DNA from: Victivallales bacterium
GTDB lineage: Bacteria > Verrucomicrobiota > Lentisphaeria > Oligosphaerales > Oligosphaeraceae
DNA: 33,751 nucleotides
Direction of reading: 5' to 3'
Assembly: GCA_017964325.1 (NCBI GenBank)
Contig: JAGCSE010000200.1
Location: 1-33,751 of the forward strand
The notes beneath the pieces are model-generated. The model was not told the DNA's origin. It ran no database searches and saw only the letters and a program-made list of their open reading frames with translations. This document shows, piece by piece, positions 1-7,614 of this stretch (positions are counted from its first letter, which is position 1; each line of letters starts with the position of its first letter). A program made the translations under genes and the position numbers.

Positions 1-386
1 CCGAACTGATGGCCGCCGCCCATGAACGTGTCCGGAGCGCAACCGACATGCAATCCTTTCCTTTTCGCCGTCTCCATGACCTTCAGGCCGGATGCCAGAT
101 CCAGCCCGAGAGGCTTTTCGGAATAGACGTGCTTTCCGTTTTCCAATGCACGCAACTCAATGTCCGTGTGGGACTTGGGCGTTGTCAGATTCAGGATGAT
201 GTCGATATCCGGATCGGTGAAAAGATCATCGAGCGGCACGGCTTGGATTCCAAATTCGTCCGCCTTCGCCTGGGCGCGTTCGGGATGGCGGTCCGTGCAT
301 TTCGTAATCTGCAAATGCTCAAACGCCCGCGCATTCTTCAGATAGGACGCGCAGATGTTGCCGCAGCCGATGATTCCTGCCTTCAT
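1..386 (-). CDS. Gfo/Idh/MocA-family NAD(P)-dependent oxidoreductase, C-terminally truncated by window edge
   Basis: Reading the minus strand from the ATG at 386 gives about 128 residues before the window edge. They start MKAGIIGCGNICASYL, a dinucleotide-binding GxGxxxxxY segment. Residues further on include a sugar-dehydrogenase type DPDIDIILNLTTPKSH strand-helix and the family signature EKPLGLDL, in which Lys of the EKP motif is the usual catalytic lysine. Members oxidise or reduce sugars, inositols or related polyols in the cytoplasm using NAD(P)H; the substrate cannot be told from this half. An AGGAG ribosome-binding site lies just before the start and overlaps the stop codon of the DUF805 gene upstream, only 9 bases away, so the two are probably co-transcribed. 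The fold assignment is secure; the specific reaction is unknown. Confidence 0.9.
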   Translation of the reverse strand, partial: MKAGIIGCGNICASYLKNARAFEHLQITKCTDRHPERAQAKADEFGIQAVPLDDLFTDPDIDIILNLTTPKSHTDIELRALENGKHVYSEKPLGLDLASGLKVMETAKRKGLHVGCAPDTFMGGGHQF

Positions 387-395
387 GATGCACTC

Positions 396-677
396 CTATC
401 GTTTGCTCGGGAAAACGCATAAAATCAATAAAACGGGAAAAATAAAAAATGTCAATAACAGAAGGACATGCAGCCCTGCGTCACGCAGACGGCGTGCGCT
501 AATCGACAAGAACGGTATCAGAATGGCCAGTCCCCAAATATAGGACAAATTGGGAGCAAATTTGGCAATGACAATGCCAATGATGAAATTAATCAGAAAT
601 GTCAGCCAATAATCCTTCAATCCAGTCTTTCCTGAAAAGTTTACATAGTTCTTCCAGAAATCAATGTAAAATCCCAT
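396..677 (-). CDS. DUF805-family small inner-membrane protein
   Basis: This 93-residue protein starts with an aromatic, amphipathic segment (MGFYIDFWKNYVNFSGKT) followed by hydrophobic helices. The WLTFLINFIIGIVI stretch, a second around residues 45-58 and a third around residues 70-90 are likely membrane spans. The RRLRDAG motif after the second span is characteristic of DUF805 proteins, where it is written as ARRLHDxG. The length is slightly short for the family (usually 100-130 residues). The ATG at 677 has a strong AAAGGAG site upstream. Function of DUF805 proteins is not known. Here it lies immediately before the oxidoreductase gene, whose ribosome-binding site overlaps its stop, indicating one transcript. 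A short inverted repeat (TATAGA/TCTATA at 693-710) lies just upstream. Confidence 0.8.
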   Translation of the reverse strand: MGFYIDFWKNYVNFSGKTGLKDYWLTFLINFIIGIVIAKFAPNLSYIWGLAILIPFLSISARRLRDAGLHVLLLLTFFIFPVLLILCVFPSKR

Positions 678-692
678 AGTTGCTCCTTTGTG

Positions 693-710
693 TATAGATG
701 GCTTTCTATA
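693..710. promoter_or_regulatory. Short perfect inverted repeat upstream of the DUF805 gene
   Basis: TATAGA at 693-698 and TCTATA at 705-710 form a perfect 6-bp inverted repeat with a 6-base spacer, located between the end of the large secreted-protein gene and the ribosome-binding site of the DUF805 gene (minus strand). It could be an operator or chance in AT-rich DNA. I see no convincing promoter in the roughly 100-base gap. Confidence 0.2.
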
Positions 711-779
711 TGACTGTTACCCATGAAAATCCAGTATTTCCAAACTATTTAATTAATGTATCTTCAATCATTAAAAAAA

Positions 780-3700
780 CTAATACAACGCTTCAATTAA
801 ATTTTCCCCCTTGTGCAACGGGACTTGCACCGTCTCCTCCAAAATGCCGACATGATGTCCGTCCACTGTCAATGATTTTGGCGCAACTAGTTCCAATTCA
901 GTTTGTTCCGTCGCTTCAATCCGCATGCTCAGACGTCGTTTCTCCATATCGAACATCATTTCCTTCACATTTGCATCCTTGCAGACGGTCACCATCGGCC
1001 CCTCCGTTTTCCGCCACATCGCCAGCGCCAGCGGATACGCCGCCGTCATGCCTGGCCAATCCGATGTCCATGATTTCCGTTTGTGTTCGATGACATCGTT
1101 CGTCCATTTCTCCAATTGCATGGCAGGAGTCATAAAATACGAAATGGCTTGAATATAGCGTCCATTCGTCCGAAAACCGTCCTTTCCGGCCAACGCAGGC
1201 AGTGACGCCATTTCCATGTACGACTGGACTTCCGCCAACGCGTATTTCATGTACAGACGGAAAAGGCTGCCGGGCGCCCCCTGCGAGAAATCGAACAAAT
1301 CCATCGCCGCCAATACGTTGCTGTTGACTTGCAATGGCTTGGGATACGTTTTCGCACCATATTCGCCAAAGCCAGTCACAAGAGAAATCGTGCGTTTTGC
1401 ATCCGTTATGTCATCAGGCTCGCCGAGATATTTATGATAGCGCAAACGCATCAACGTCGGAACCATGCGTTTGGCCGCGCGATACAATGCGTCGTCCTCC
1501 TCCGCTTCATCGCCCATCAGAGCCGCCAGCCGCGCATGGCTGACCATGCCCGCGTATTCACCGTTCAGCATGTCGATCCATGCTCCCGCACCGTTTTCAC
1601 GGCAGGATCCCGCGTGGTAGGCCCAGTCATCCATCACCTTCTGGTGCAATACATTATATTTATAGAACGGCCAGTTGGCTTGAATCAGCGATTTCATGCC
1701 GAAGCGGTTCGCAAGAAGCTCTCCGACCCATGTCTCAAGGATGCTTGCCTCATTGCAGTCGCCATAGTTGAATTTTGTCCCTTCGCCTTCCGCATAATTC
1801 ACGCCCATGGCATAGATGCTACGGAACATGACGGGATACGCCAGTCCAGAGAACGGTTCCATGCGGTGTCGCGCAAATGCCTTGTACTGATACTGTTCCA
1901 ATGCTTCTACGTAGCGATGGTTCACCCGTTCGCGCAATTTGGCGCGGTTATCCGCGTTCAGCATGAAATAGCCTTGCAGAGCCGTTGACAATCCGTAATG
2001 CCATCCGAATGGATTCATGTTGTCACCGCCACGATAGGCGTTCGGCGCGTCATAACGCATGATTTCATATTTGGCGCCGCCGCCCCACGACCATTTCACG
2101 CCGCCGGCGAACGCATCGTCCGCTTCCTTGATCCATGCGTCATCCGATTGAAAGCCAGATGTCATGATATCGGCATCAACATTCGGCAAATCAATGGAAT
2201 ACGTCAATGTCGAACGCCCCAATACAGCCGCCATCGGGCCAAATCGCGTCGGCGTCTGAAGATTAACAAGAACACCTGTTGCAGGTACATCGGTATCTGC
2301 CAAAAAACGTGAAACCAGCACGCCTTCGTCTTCCGCAAACGCCATCAGCGGCGGCATGACACCGTATTCCAGCTTCGGGATGTCCCATTCGTTCCGTTGC
2401 CAACGATGATGCGTCCTCTGCACAATCCGCACCTGCTTCGCCGCACGATCGATTTTGTAGATTTCGCCGCAGGCTGACGGATAACTCAACGCCATCTGGG
2501 CCATTAAGTCCAAACGTGTTATGACTTTGTCAGGCAAACCGTGAACCCAATTCGACGTATCGATGGGACGGCTTCCGAAAGGCCATCCGCACAGCAGGAA
2601 ACCGCTCTCACGACCACACGTGAAACGAATGCCTGTCACGCTTCCATCTTCCACCCGCGCTGTCATCTGCAACGGAGACGAATCAAACACTATCAAAAGA
2701 GGACATTGCTCTCCTGGACGATACAATAGCACCCACGGGTTTTTCAACCTGCTATCACCACCTTCCTTACAAATATAAAAGGAAGGCTTGTCCGCCAGAC
2801 GGACTTGACGAATTCCATCATCAGCCATCGTCTGAAAAACGGCGTATTCCGCCACGTTCTCCAATGTCAAATCCATCGTGCGAGGCATAAGATCATAACG
2901 CACAAATGGCGACATCAACGACACTTCCATGCAATATTCATATCCGCTGTTGGATAATTTCATCCGCTTGCCCGTCCAACTGACACTCTCCATCTCCAAC
3001 TCGGCCGGCGGCGCATCCGCCTTCACCATCGGCGACGGCACATCCACACGGAATGCCTGCGCGCCGTTACCCACGCCCAGATCCTTCCGCAGCGAACAGC
3101 ACAGCAACCCCTCCCCAACGCCGTATCCAAAACGGCCGAAATTCCTGTGGGACATACCCATACGCCATGTGCCAAACAGACTTTCCGGAGTGGATATCTT
3201 CGTGTGCTCCACATATTTTTCAATTTTCTGACGTTCATATTCCTCCAATGCCGCCTTCGTCTCATCCATTTGCGCAAAGCTCCTTTCGCGTCCAGCCAGA
3301 TAGAGAATCGCCTTCAGCAGAAAACGGTCATAGTAGAACGAGTCCGGAAGCAGTTGTGTTCCAAGCCCCGTCGCTGCATAGATGACGCCTTTGCGCTCCA
3401 CCACGCATGGCTTTCCGTCTTCGAAATCAAGAATGCGTTTCGCTCCGGATTTCAGCTTCAGATCGTAATACACGCCGAATGCGGCTTCGCTGATCGACTC
3501 TTTCTCGAAAATCGGATGCTTCTTGGCGAGCTTCACGCGTTTTCGCGCCGCATAGTCATGTGCATCCAGATACGTCAGTTCAACTGGCAATGCCGCCTTC
3601 ACGTCATCGTCCGCAACATGGCCGAATACAATCATTTTCTTGTCTGGCAGAACATGTTTTACGTTCGTATCCGCCTTCGCACGAGAATAGACGATGACAT

Positions 3701-4535
3701 CTGCATCTTCCGCTTTGTCAACCAATTCCATCAGATGGCTTTCATTCGGCAACAGAACATCAAGCCCCACCGTGCCCTGCCCGCGATACCGGTTGTCCAT
3801 CCCTCGCATGAGCAGCCCGCGGAAACCGCCGTCCATGTTCCGTTCATGATAGACGTCCTTCATATTTTTCAGCGGAATGAACGCCTCCATGTCTTCGTTG
3901 TCCAGATCGAAATAGACCGCAACAGGCTTCTGAAGCACTTGATCAGACGTATAGACAGGATGCTGCATCGCCCTTTTCAGCCGCCGATTCATCTTCACCG
4001 TATAGTTAACACCTTCCGGACCAAGCTCTTCCGCACCGACAAAACGGATGTCCTTCACTTCGATCTCCGAATAGATGTTCGGATTCTTGTCGCCGTGCAG
4101 ATGGAATTTCACCTGCACGACCTTCCATGTCGCGTCAGCCAGATGGAAATCGCTGTCCAGCCCCATCACGACCGTCCGCCAGTCCGGCGAGTCGCCGGAA
4201 AATTCACCAGCCCGATGCGTCACCCATGGCTTGCCGTCGCCTGGATCCGTCAGGATATGGACGGCTATCCGCGTGTTCCGATTGAGCCTCCCGCCACGAA
4301 ACTTGAATGCAAGTTTATATTGTGCAGGGACTTGGACATCCGGGGTGCTGCCGATGGCAATCGTGTAGTTCTGTGTTCCTGCCGTCTTCCGCATGGACAG
4401 CTTGAAGCGGTTGCCATCCTGTTCTATTTCCCCTTTCGGCAATTGAGGCGATTGCCATACAGTGAAATGATATCCCTGCAACACATTCACAACCAGCAGC
4501 AAACCGATTACGCTCCGAAACAACCATGTTTTCAT
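780..4535 (-). CDS. Very large exported protein of unknown function (about 1251 aa)
   Basis: I do not recognise a named family. The start is ambiguous: an ATG at 4553 gives 1257 aa, but the in-frame ATG at 4535 gives MKTWLFRSVIGLLLVVNVLQG, a clean signal peptide, preceded by GGAG, and is preferred. The N-terminal 170 residues look like a beta-sandwich (carbohydrate-binding-like, with many aromatic and Gly/Asn residues). Residues about 200-430 resemble a flavodoxin/GATase-like region often found in surface glycan-related proteins. A beta-rich section follows, and the last 450 residues are helical and rich in Trp/Tyr, reminiscent of an alpha/alpha-barrel hydrolase or lyase. A short C-terminal beta domain ends the protein. 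It sits directly downstream of a Tat-exported phosphoesterase (2-base gap to the long start), so the two are probably co-expressed. A polysaccharide-degrading role is an inference from architecture and context only. Confidence 0.75.
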   Translation of the reverse strand: MKTWLFRSVIGLLLVVNVLQGYHFTVWQSPQLPKGEIEQDGNRFKLSMRKTAGTQNYTIAIGSTPDVQVPAQYKLAFKFRGGRLNRNTRIAVHILTDPGDGKPWVTHRAGEFSGDSPDWRTVVMGLDSDFHLADATWKVVQVKFHLHGDKNPNIYSEIEVKDIRFVGAEELGPEGVNYTVKMNRRLKRAMQHPVYTSDQVLQKPVAVYFDLDNEDMEAFIPLKNMKDVYHERNMDGGFRGLLMRGMDNRYRGQGTVGLDVLLPNESHLMELVDKAEDADVIVYSRAKADTNVKHVLPDKKMIVFGHVADDDVKAALPVELTYLDAHDYAARKRVKLAKKHPIFEKESISEAAFGVYYDLKLKSGAKRILDFEDGKPCVVERKGVIYAATGLGTQLLPDSFYYDRFLLKAILYLAGRERSFAQMDETKAALEEYERQKIEKYVEHTKISTPESLFGTWRMGMSHRNFGRFGYGVGEGLLCCSLRKDLGVGNGAQAFRVDVPSPMVKADAPPAELEMESVSWTGKRMKLSNSGYEYCMEVSLMSPFVRYDLMPRTMDLTLENVAEYAVFQTMADDGIRQVRLADKPSFYICKEGGDSRLKNPWVLLYRPGEQCPLLIVFDSSPLQMTARVEDGSVTGIRFTCGRESGFLLCGWPFGSRPIDTSNWVHGLPDKVITRLDLMAQMALSYPSACGEIYKIDRAAKQVRIVQRTHHRWQRNEWDIPKLEYGVMPPLMAFAEDEGVLVSRFLADTDVPATGVLVNLQTPTRFGPMAAVLGRSTLTYSIDLPNVDADIMTSGFQSDDAWIKEADDAFAGGVKWSWGGGAKYEIMRYDAPNAYRGGDNMNPFGWHYGLSTALQGYFMLNADNRAKLRERVNHRYVEALEQYQYKAFARHRMEPFSGLAYPVMFRSIYAMGVNYAEGEGTKFNYGDCNEASILETWVGELLANRFGMKSLIQANWPFYKYNVLHQKVMDDWAYHAGSCRENGAGAWIDMLNGEYAGMVSHARLAALMGDEAEEDDALYRAAKRMVPTLMRLRYHKYLGEPDDITDAKRTISLVTGFGEYGAKTYPKPLQVNSNVLAAMDLFDFSQGAPGSLFRLYMKYALAEVQSYMEMASLPALAGKDGFRTNGRYIQAISYFMTPAMQLEKWTNDVIEHKRKSWTSDWPGMTAAYPLALAMWRKTEGPMVTVCKDANVKEMMFDMEKRRLSMRIEATEQTELELVAPKSLTVDGHHVGILEETVQVPLHKGENLIEALY

Positions 4536-4556
4536 ATCTGATTTGCACTCCATTGC

Positions 4557-5435
4557 TTACAACGCTCCCAACGGAATGATAACTTCGCTTCCGTCCTTTT
4601 GCCGAATCCGCTCCAGCCAGTCAGCACGCGGCGGCTCCTTGGGCGATGGGTAATAATAGTCAATCATCGTCAATTTCACTCTCGCCTTGTCAGCCCGTTG
4701 CGTCAGAACAACATAGCCTATGTCTCCCCATTGCCCTGTCGAAGGCGCGGAGATGATTGGGAGCCCCTTTTTCGACTCCGATGAACGCCAATTGTGCAGA
4801 TGGCCGTGCAAATATCCCGCAACGCATGGATTTTGCTCCATAAGAGTCAGCAGTTTCGTATCATACAGCGAATGATGGGCGCAGATGAACACGGGCTTCG
4901 TCCGCTTCGCGAGATGCGATTTAAGCCAATTTCGCTGCGGACTGTTGATTTCACCGCTCACTTTTCCGTCTTTCAGAGAATCCAGCAGAATGAAATCCGA
5001 AAGCGGCGTCTTGACAATTGTCACCAGACGGCCAGCGACCAACGTGCGCCTCCGCTCCTCGAAAACTGAAAAAAACGCATCTCGCGAATCATGGTTGCCC
5101 ATCATCGGATGCCACGGGATGCCCGCCGCATCCAACGGCGACAGCATTTCCTTCAACAGCCGATAGTCCTCCACATCCCCCTGCGAATATGCCAAATCCC
5201 CCAATATCAACACACAAGAGGGTAGTGGATTCATCGCAAGAATCGATGACACACGCCCCGACAGGCCGTCACGCTGCCATTGCCCCGATTGTACACCGAC
5301 ATGCAGGTCCGACAGTATCACGACTTTGTTCGCATCACGTTTCCGACTCCTTTCAACGGCCTTCTCCTCTCCGCGCATTCCCGTCGGAGCGAGCATTCCG
5401 CCGAACAGCAGCTTCAAAAATGTGCGTCTTTCCAT
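4557..5435 (-). CDS. Tat-exported calcineurin-like metallophosphoesterase
   Basis: The upstream ATG at 5468 extends the frame, but the ATG at 5435 is preceded by AAGGA and begins MERRTFLKLLFGGMLAPTG, a twin-arginine RRxFLK leader, so it is taken as the start (292 aa). The metallophosphoesterase motifs occur in order: SDLHVG (D and H ligands), LILGDLAYS, MGNHDS, a later CAHHS and GHLHNW. Together they supply the two-metal site of the CpdA/Icc-like calcineurin superfamily. Such enzymes hydrolyse phosphomonoesters or phosphodiesters; export through Tat implies that the metallated enzyme works in the periplasm. Its stop is 2 bases from the long start of the large secreted protein, which points to a shared operon. 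Substrate is unknown. Confidence 0.88.
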   Translation of the reverse strand: MERRTFLKLLFGGMLAPTGMRGEEKAVERSRKRDANKVVILSDLHVGVQSGQWQRDGLSGRVSSILAMNPLPSCVLILGDLAYSQGDVEDYRLLKEMLSPLDAAGIPWHPMMGNHDSRDAFFSVFEERRRTLVAGRLVTIVKTPLSDFILLDSLKDGKVSGEINSPQRNWLKSHLAKRTKPVFICAHHSLYDTKLLTLMEQNPCVAGYLHGHLHNWRSSESKKGLPIISAPSTGQWGDIGYVVLTQRADKARVKLTMIDYYYPSPKEPPRADWLERIRQKDGSEVIIPLGAL

Positions 5436-5534
5436 TTTTATTCCTTGCGATGACTGGTCAAATTCCATTTTACCAATATAATTATAAATTTACATGAAAT
5501 CCAGTAAAATCGGAATAAACTTCAGGAGTCAACC

Positions 5535-6239
5535 ATGAAATCATCCGCCATATTCTTTGTCTGCATAGTCGTCGCCACGTTCACAGCACAAGCCTTCGAC
5601 ATAAAGGACGATACGAAAATCTGCGGTGTCTGCAGTCAACCCGTTCATGTAAAAATCGCCATAAGTATCCAAACAGTAGGCAGTAGGGACCTTGATCTCC
5701 GCCCAGCCCCCGAACTGCGCGACACGCTGAAATACCAAATTCAGTACTGCCCGAAATGCGGCTATTGCTGGCCGGACATCGCAAAGGAACGCAAACGCGA
5801 GAAAATCGACCATATCCTGAACCAGCCAATCCAGTATGATGATATCGCCGCCCTTTTCGCCCGCGCCGCCGCAATCGAAATCGCCGACAACGCCCCATCC
5901 TTCGCCTCCTTCATGCTTTTCCTGAAGGCCGCATGGGTCTGTGACGACCTCAAAAACAAACGGAAATCAGACGATTACAGACGCCTCGCATCACACCAGA
6001 TGGACCTCTATATGGAACGCGACGCCATCGCCCGCACGACTGGCGACAACTACTTGACGCAAGTGGACGTCGTCCGCCGAATCGGCGATTTCGACAAAGC
6101 ACGTCGCCTCCTTGCCATTGCCGACCTCTATGCCAAGGAGAGCATCCTGCCGTTGATCCTCGCCTTCCAGAAGAAGCTCGTGGAAAACAAGGACACAGGC
6201 CGATACACAGTAGCAGACGTGCTAACACTCCAACAATAG
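5535..6239 (+). CDS. Exported Cys-rich DUF2225-like protein
   Basis: The ATG at 5535 follows CAGGAG and yields a 234-residue protein with a signal peptide (MKSSAIFFVCIVVATFTAQA, cleavage near AQA-FD). The mature N-terminus holds a CxxC pair (CGVC) and, about 45 residues later, CPKCGYCW, which together look like a zinc-binding knuckle. The CPxCGY(xW) piece is the hallmark of DUF2225-type proteins, in which tetratricopeptide-like helices follow. Here the helical remainder (residues about 90-225) has Ala-rich repeats compatible with TPR-like packing. Family function is not established. It is transcribed divergently from the phosphoesterase gene across a 99-base gap that must hold both promoters. 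The family call is moderate; the export and metal-knuckle reading is firm. Confidence 0.7.
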   Translation: MKSSAIFFVCIVVATFTAQAFDIKDDTKICGVCSQPVHVKIAISIQTVGSRDLDLRPAPELRDTLKYQIQYCPKCGYCWPDIAKERKREKIDHILNQPIQYDDIAALFARAAAIEIADNAPSFASFMLFLKAAWVCDDLKNKRKSDDYRRLASHQMDLYMERDAIARTTGDNYLTQVDVVRRIGDFDKARRLLAIADLYAKESILPLILAFQKKLVENKDTGRYTVADVLTLQQ

Positions 6240-6423
6240 GTGATTTACATCCATCGTCTTACCGTCTCCATCACCCATGAATCCTTGTTTTATTTCAAAT
6301 CATTAAAAATTATATTATAAATATTTAATATTATAATTTTAAAATAGTATCGATATATATAACACACGTAGTAAACGTGAATAAATTCCATAAAGCCACC
6401 TAATTCAACACAAGGAAAAAACG
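6240..6423. other. AT-rich intergenic stretch with a 9-bp palindrome
   Basis: This gap is almost pure A/T between 6295 and 6365. AAAATTATA at 6306-6314 is mirrored by TATAATTTT at 6332-6340. It probably carries the promoter of the downstream flavoprotein and acetyltransferase pair, but several TATAAT-like hexamers make the exact site undecidable by eye. Confidence 0.3.
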
Positions 6424-6900
6424 ATGTTCAGACCGATGAGGCGATTCAAGCAGCAGCTCTCCGACGAGGAGGCGGTGGAGGTTCTGAAATACGCGAAGCG
6501 TGGCGTACTGTCGGTGACTGGCGACGACGGCTGGCCATACGGCATTTGGCTGAATCCGTATTACCGCGAGGCAGACGGTCGCATCTATTTCCATGGTGCA
6601 AAAGAAGGACACAAGATTGACGCCCTGCGCAAAGACTGCCGCGCCTCATTTACAGTCATCGACGATGGCGTCCGCGATGATGGTGGTTGGGCTTACACTT
6701 TCCGCAGCGTTGTCGTATTCGGGCGTGTTGAATTTGTGGAAGACCACACCTTTGCATTGGAACTGTGCCGCGAACTGGCGCGTCGCTTCAATCCCAGCAA
6801 GGAAGACATCGAGAAGGAAATCCAAATGGCGGGAGCGCGTGTACAGATGCTATGTCTTGTCCCAGAACATATTACGGGAAAACGCATCCACGAGGCGTAG
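6424..6900 (+). CDS. Pyridoxamine 5'-phosphate oxidase-fold flavoprotein, Nim-like
   Basis: A 158-residue protein of the split-barrel FMN-binding family. Diagnostic pieces are GVLSVTGDDGWPYGIWLNPY (first strands of the barrel), IYFHGAKEGHKIDALRKD (FMN-phosphate contact region, nearly identical in pattern to NimA-type proteins) and ASFTVIDD. The C-terminal part holds the helix LELCRELARRFNPS and a last strand. NimA-type relatives reduce or sequester 5-nitroimidazoles and other small aromatics; many others have unknown substrates. A ribosome-binding site (AAGGAAAA) precedes the ATG, and the next gene starts 3 bases after the stop. Fold confidence is high; nitroimidazole reduction is only suggested by family resemblance. 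Confidence 0.87.
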   Translation: MFRPMRRFKQQLSDEEAVEVLKYAKRGVLSVTGDDGWPYGIWLNPYYREADGRIYFHGAKEGHKIDALRKDCRASFTVIDDGVRDDGGWAYTFRSVVVFGRVEFVEDHTFALELCRELARRFNPSKEDIEKEIQMAGARVQMLCLVPEHITGKRIHEA

Positions 6901-6903
6901 AAA

Positions 6904-7437
6904 ATGGCTGAAACATCTCCCATAGTCATTCGTGATGCTATGTTGGCGGATGCGGAGGCCATGCTGGCCATCTACGCACCATACGTCGTGAAAACCGCCA
7001 TCACATTCGAGGTGGAAATTCCGTCGATAGAAGATTTTAGAGAACGCATCCACCATACATTGGAAAAATATCCATGGCTGGTGGCTGAACAGGAAGGAGA
7101 ACTTTTTGGCTACGCCTATCTTGGCGAGTTCAAGAAGCGGGCGGCATACGCGCATTCGGCCGAGACTTCCATTTATGTCAAGATGGATGCGCATGGCAGG
7201 GGGATCGGTCGTGAGCTATACGGTGGCTTGGAGGAAAAGGCGCATGGCATAGGCATTCTGAACTTGAATGCCTGCATCGCCTATACGGAAACGGCGGATG
7301 AATATTTGACCGATGCCAGCGTCCGCTTCCATGAGAGGATGGGCTATGTCCGCTGCGCCCATTTCCACCAGTGTGCACGCAAATTCGGGCATTGGTATGA
7401 CATGATCTGGATGGAAAAGCTTTTTGAAAGAAGATGA
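6904..7437 (+). CDS. GNAT acetyltransferase, phosphinothricin N-acetyltransferase-like
   Basis: This 177-residue protein matches the Pat/Bar/MnaT group of GNAT enzymes: IRDAMLADAEAMLAIYAPYV at the N-terminus, the family-typical TFEVEIPSIEDFRERI, then AEQEGELFGYAYLGEF, SIYVKMDAHGRGIGREL (the acetyl-CoA pyrophosphate loop, RGxGxxL pattern) and SVRFHERMGYV near the C-terminus. Family members N-acetylate phosphinothricin, methionine sulfoximine/sulfone or related amino acids in the cytoplasm. The last part (FHQCARKFGHWYDMIWMEK) agrees with the typical Trp-Tyr-D ending. It starts 3 bases after the Nim-like gene and is probably translated with it, so the pair may act together in small-molecule detoxification (inference). 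Confidence 0.88.
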   Translation: MAETSPIVIRDAMLADAEAMLAIYAPYVVKTAITFEVEIPSIEDFRERIHHTLEKYPWLVAEQEGELFGYAYLGEFKKRAAYAHSAETSIYVKMDAHGRGIGRELYGGLEEKAHGIGILNLNACIAYTETADEYLTDASVRFHERMGYVRCAHFHQCARKFGHWYDMIWMEKLFERR

Positions 7438-7466
7438 TTTTCGATGACTTCTTTGCCGCATTGTGT

Positions 7467-7495
7467 TTGACATACCATTCCTTAATTATTACATT
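7467..7495 (+). promoter_or_regulatory. Sigma70-type promoter for the feoAB gene
   Basis: A perfect TTGACA -35 hexamer at 7467-7472 is followed after exactly 17 bases by TACATT (7490-7495, four of six matches to TATAAT). It lies about 120 bases upstream of the fused feoAB start. I looked for a Fur-type 19-bp palindrome around it and found none that is convincing. Confidence 0.5.
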
Positions 7496-7614
7496 AAAGA
7501 GGATGAATGTTTCATTCAACCAGTGGAAACGGTGGGCGGCGACGGCCAAACTCTCTCGCGGCATGGATGCGGCGACAGGCTGGCAAGTAAGATAAATGTC
7601 TGAACAAGAAGGTC

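Noticed and set aside
3147..4541. 464-aa open frame on the plus strand
   Set aside because: It lies wholly antisense to the large secreted-protein gene, which has a signal peptide and an operon context; the plus reading is His/Arg/Phe-rich with no motif.
7438..7614. Fur box before feoAB
   Set aside because: I looked for a GATAATGATAATCATTATC-like palindrome and found only AT-rich sequence around the promoter.
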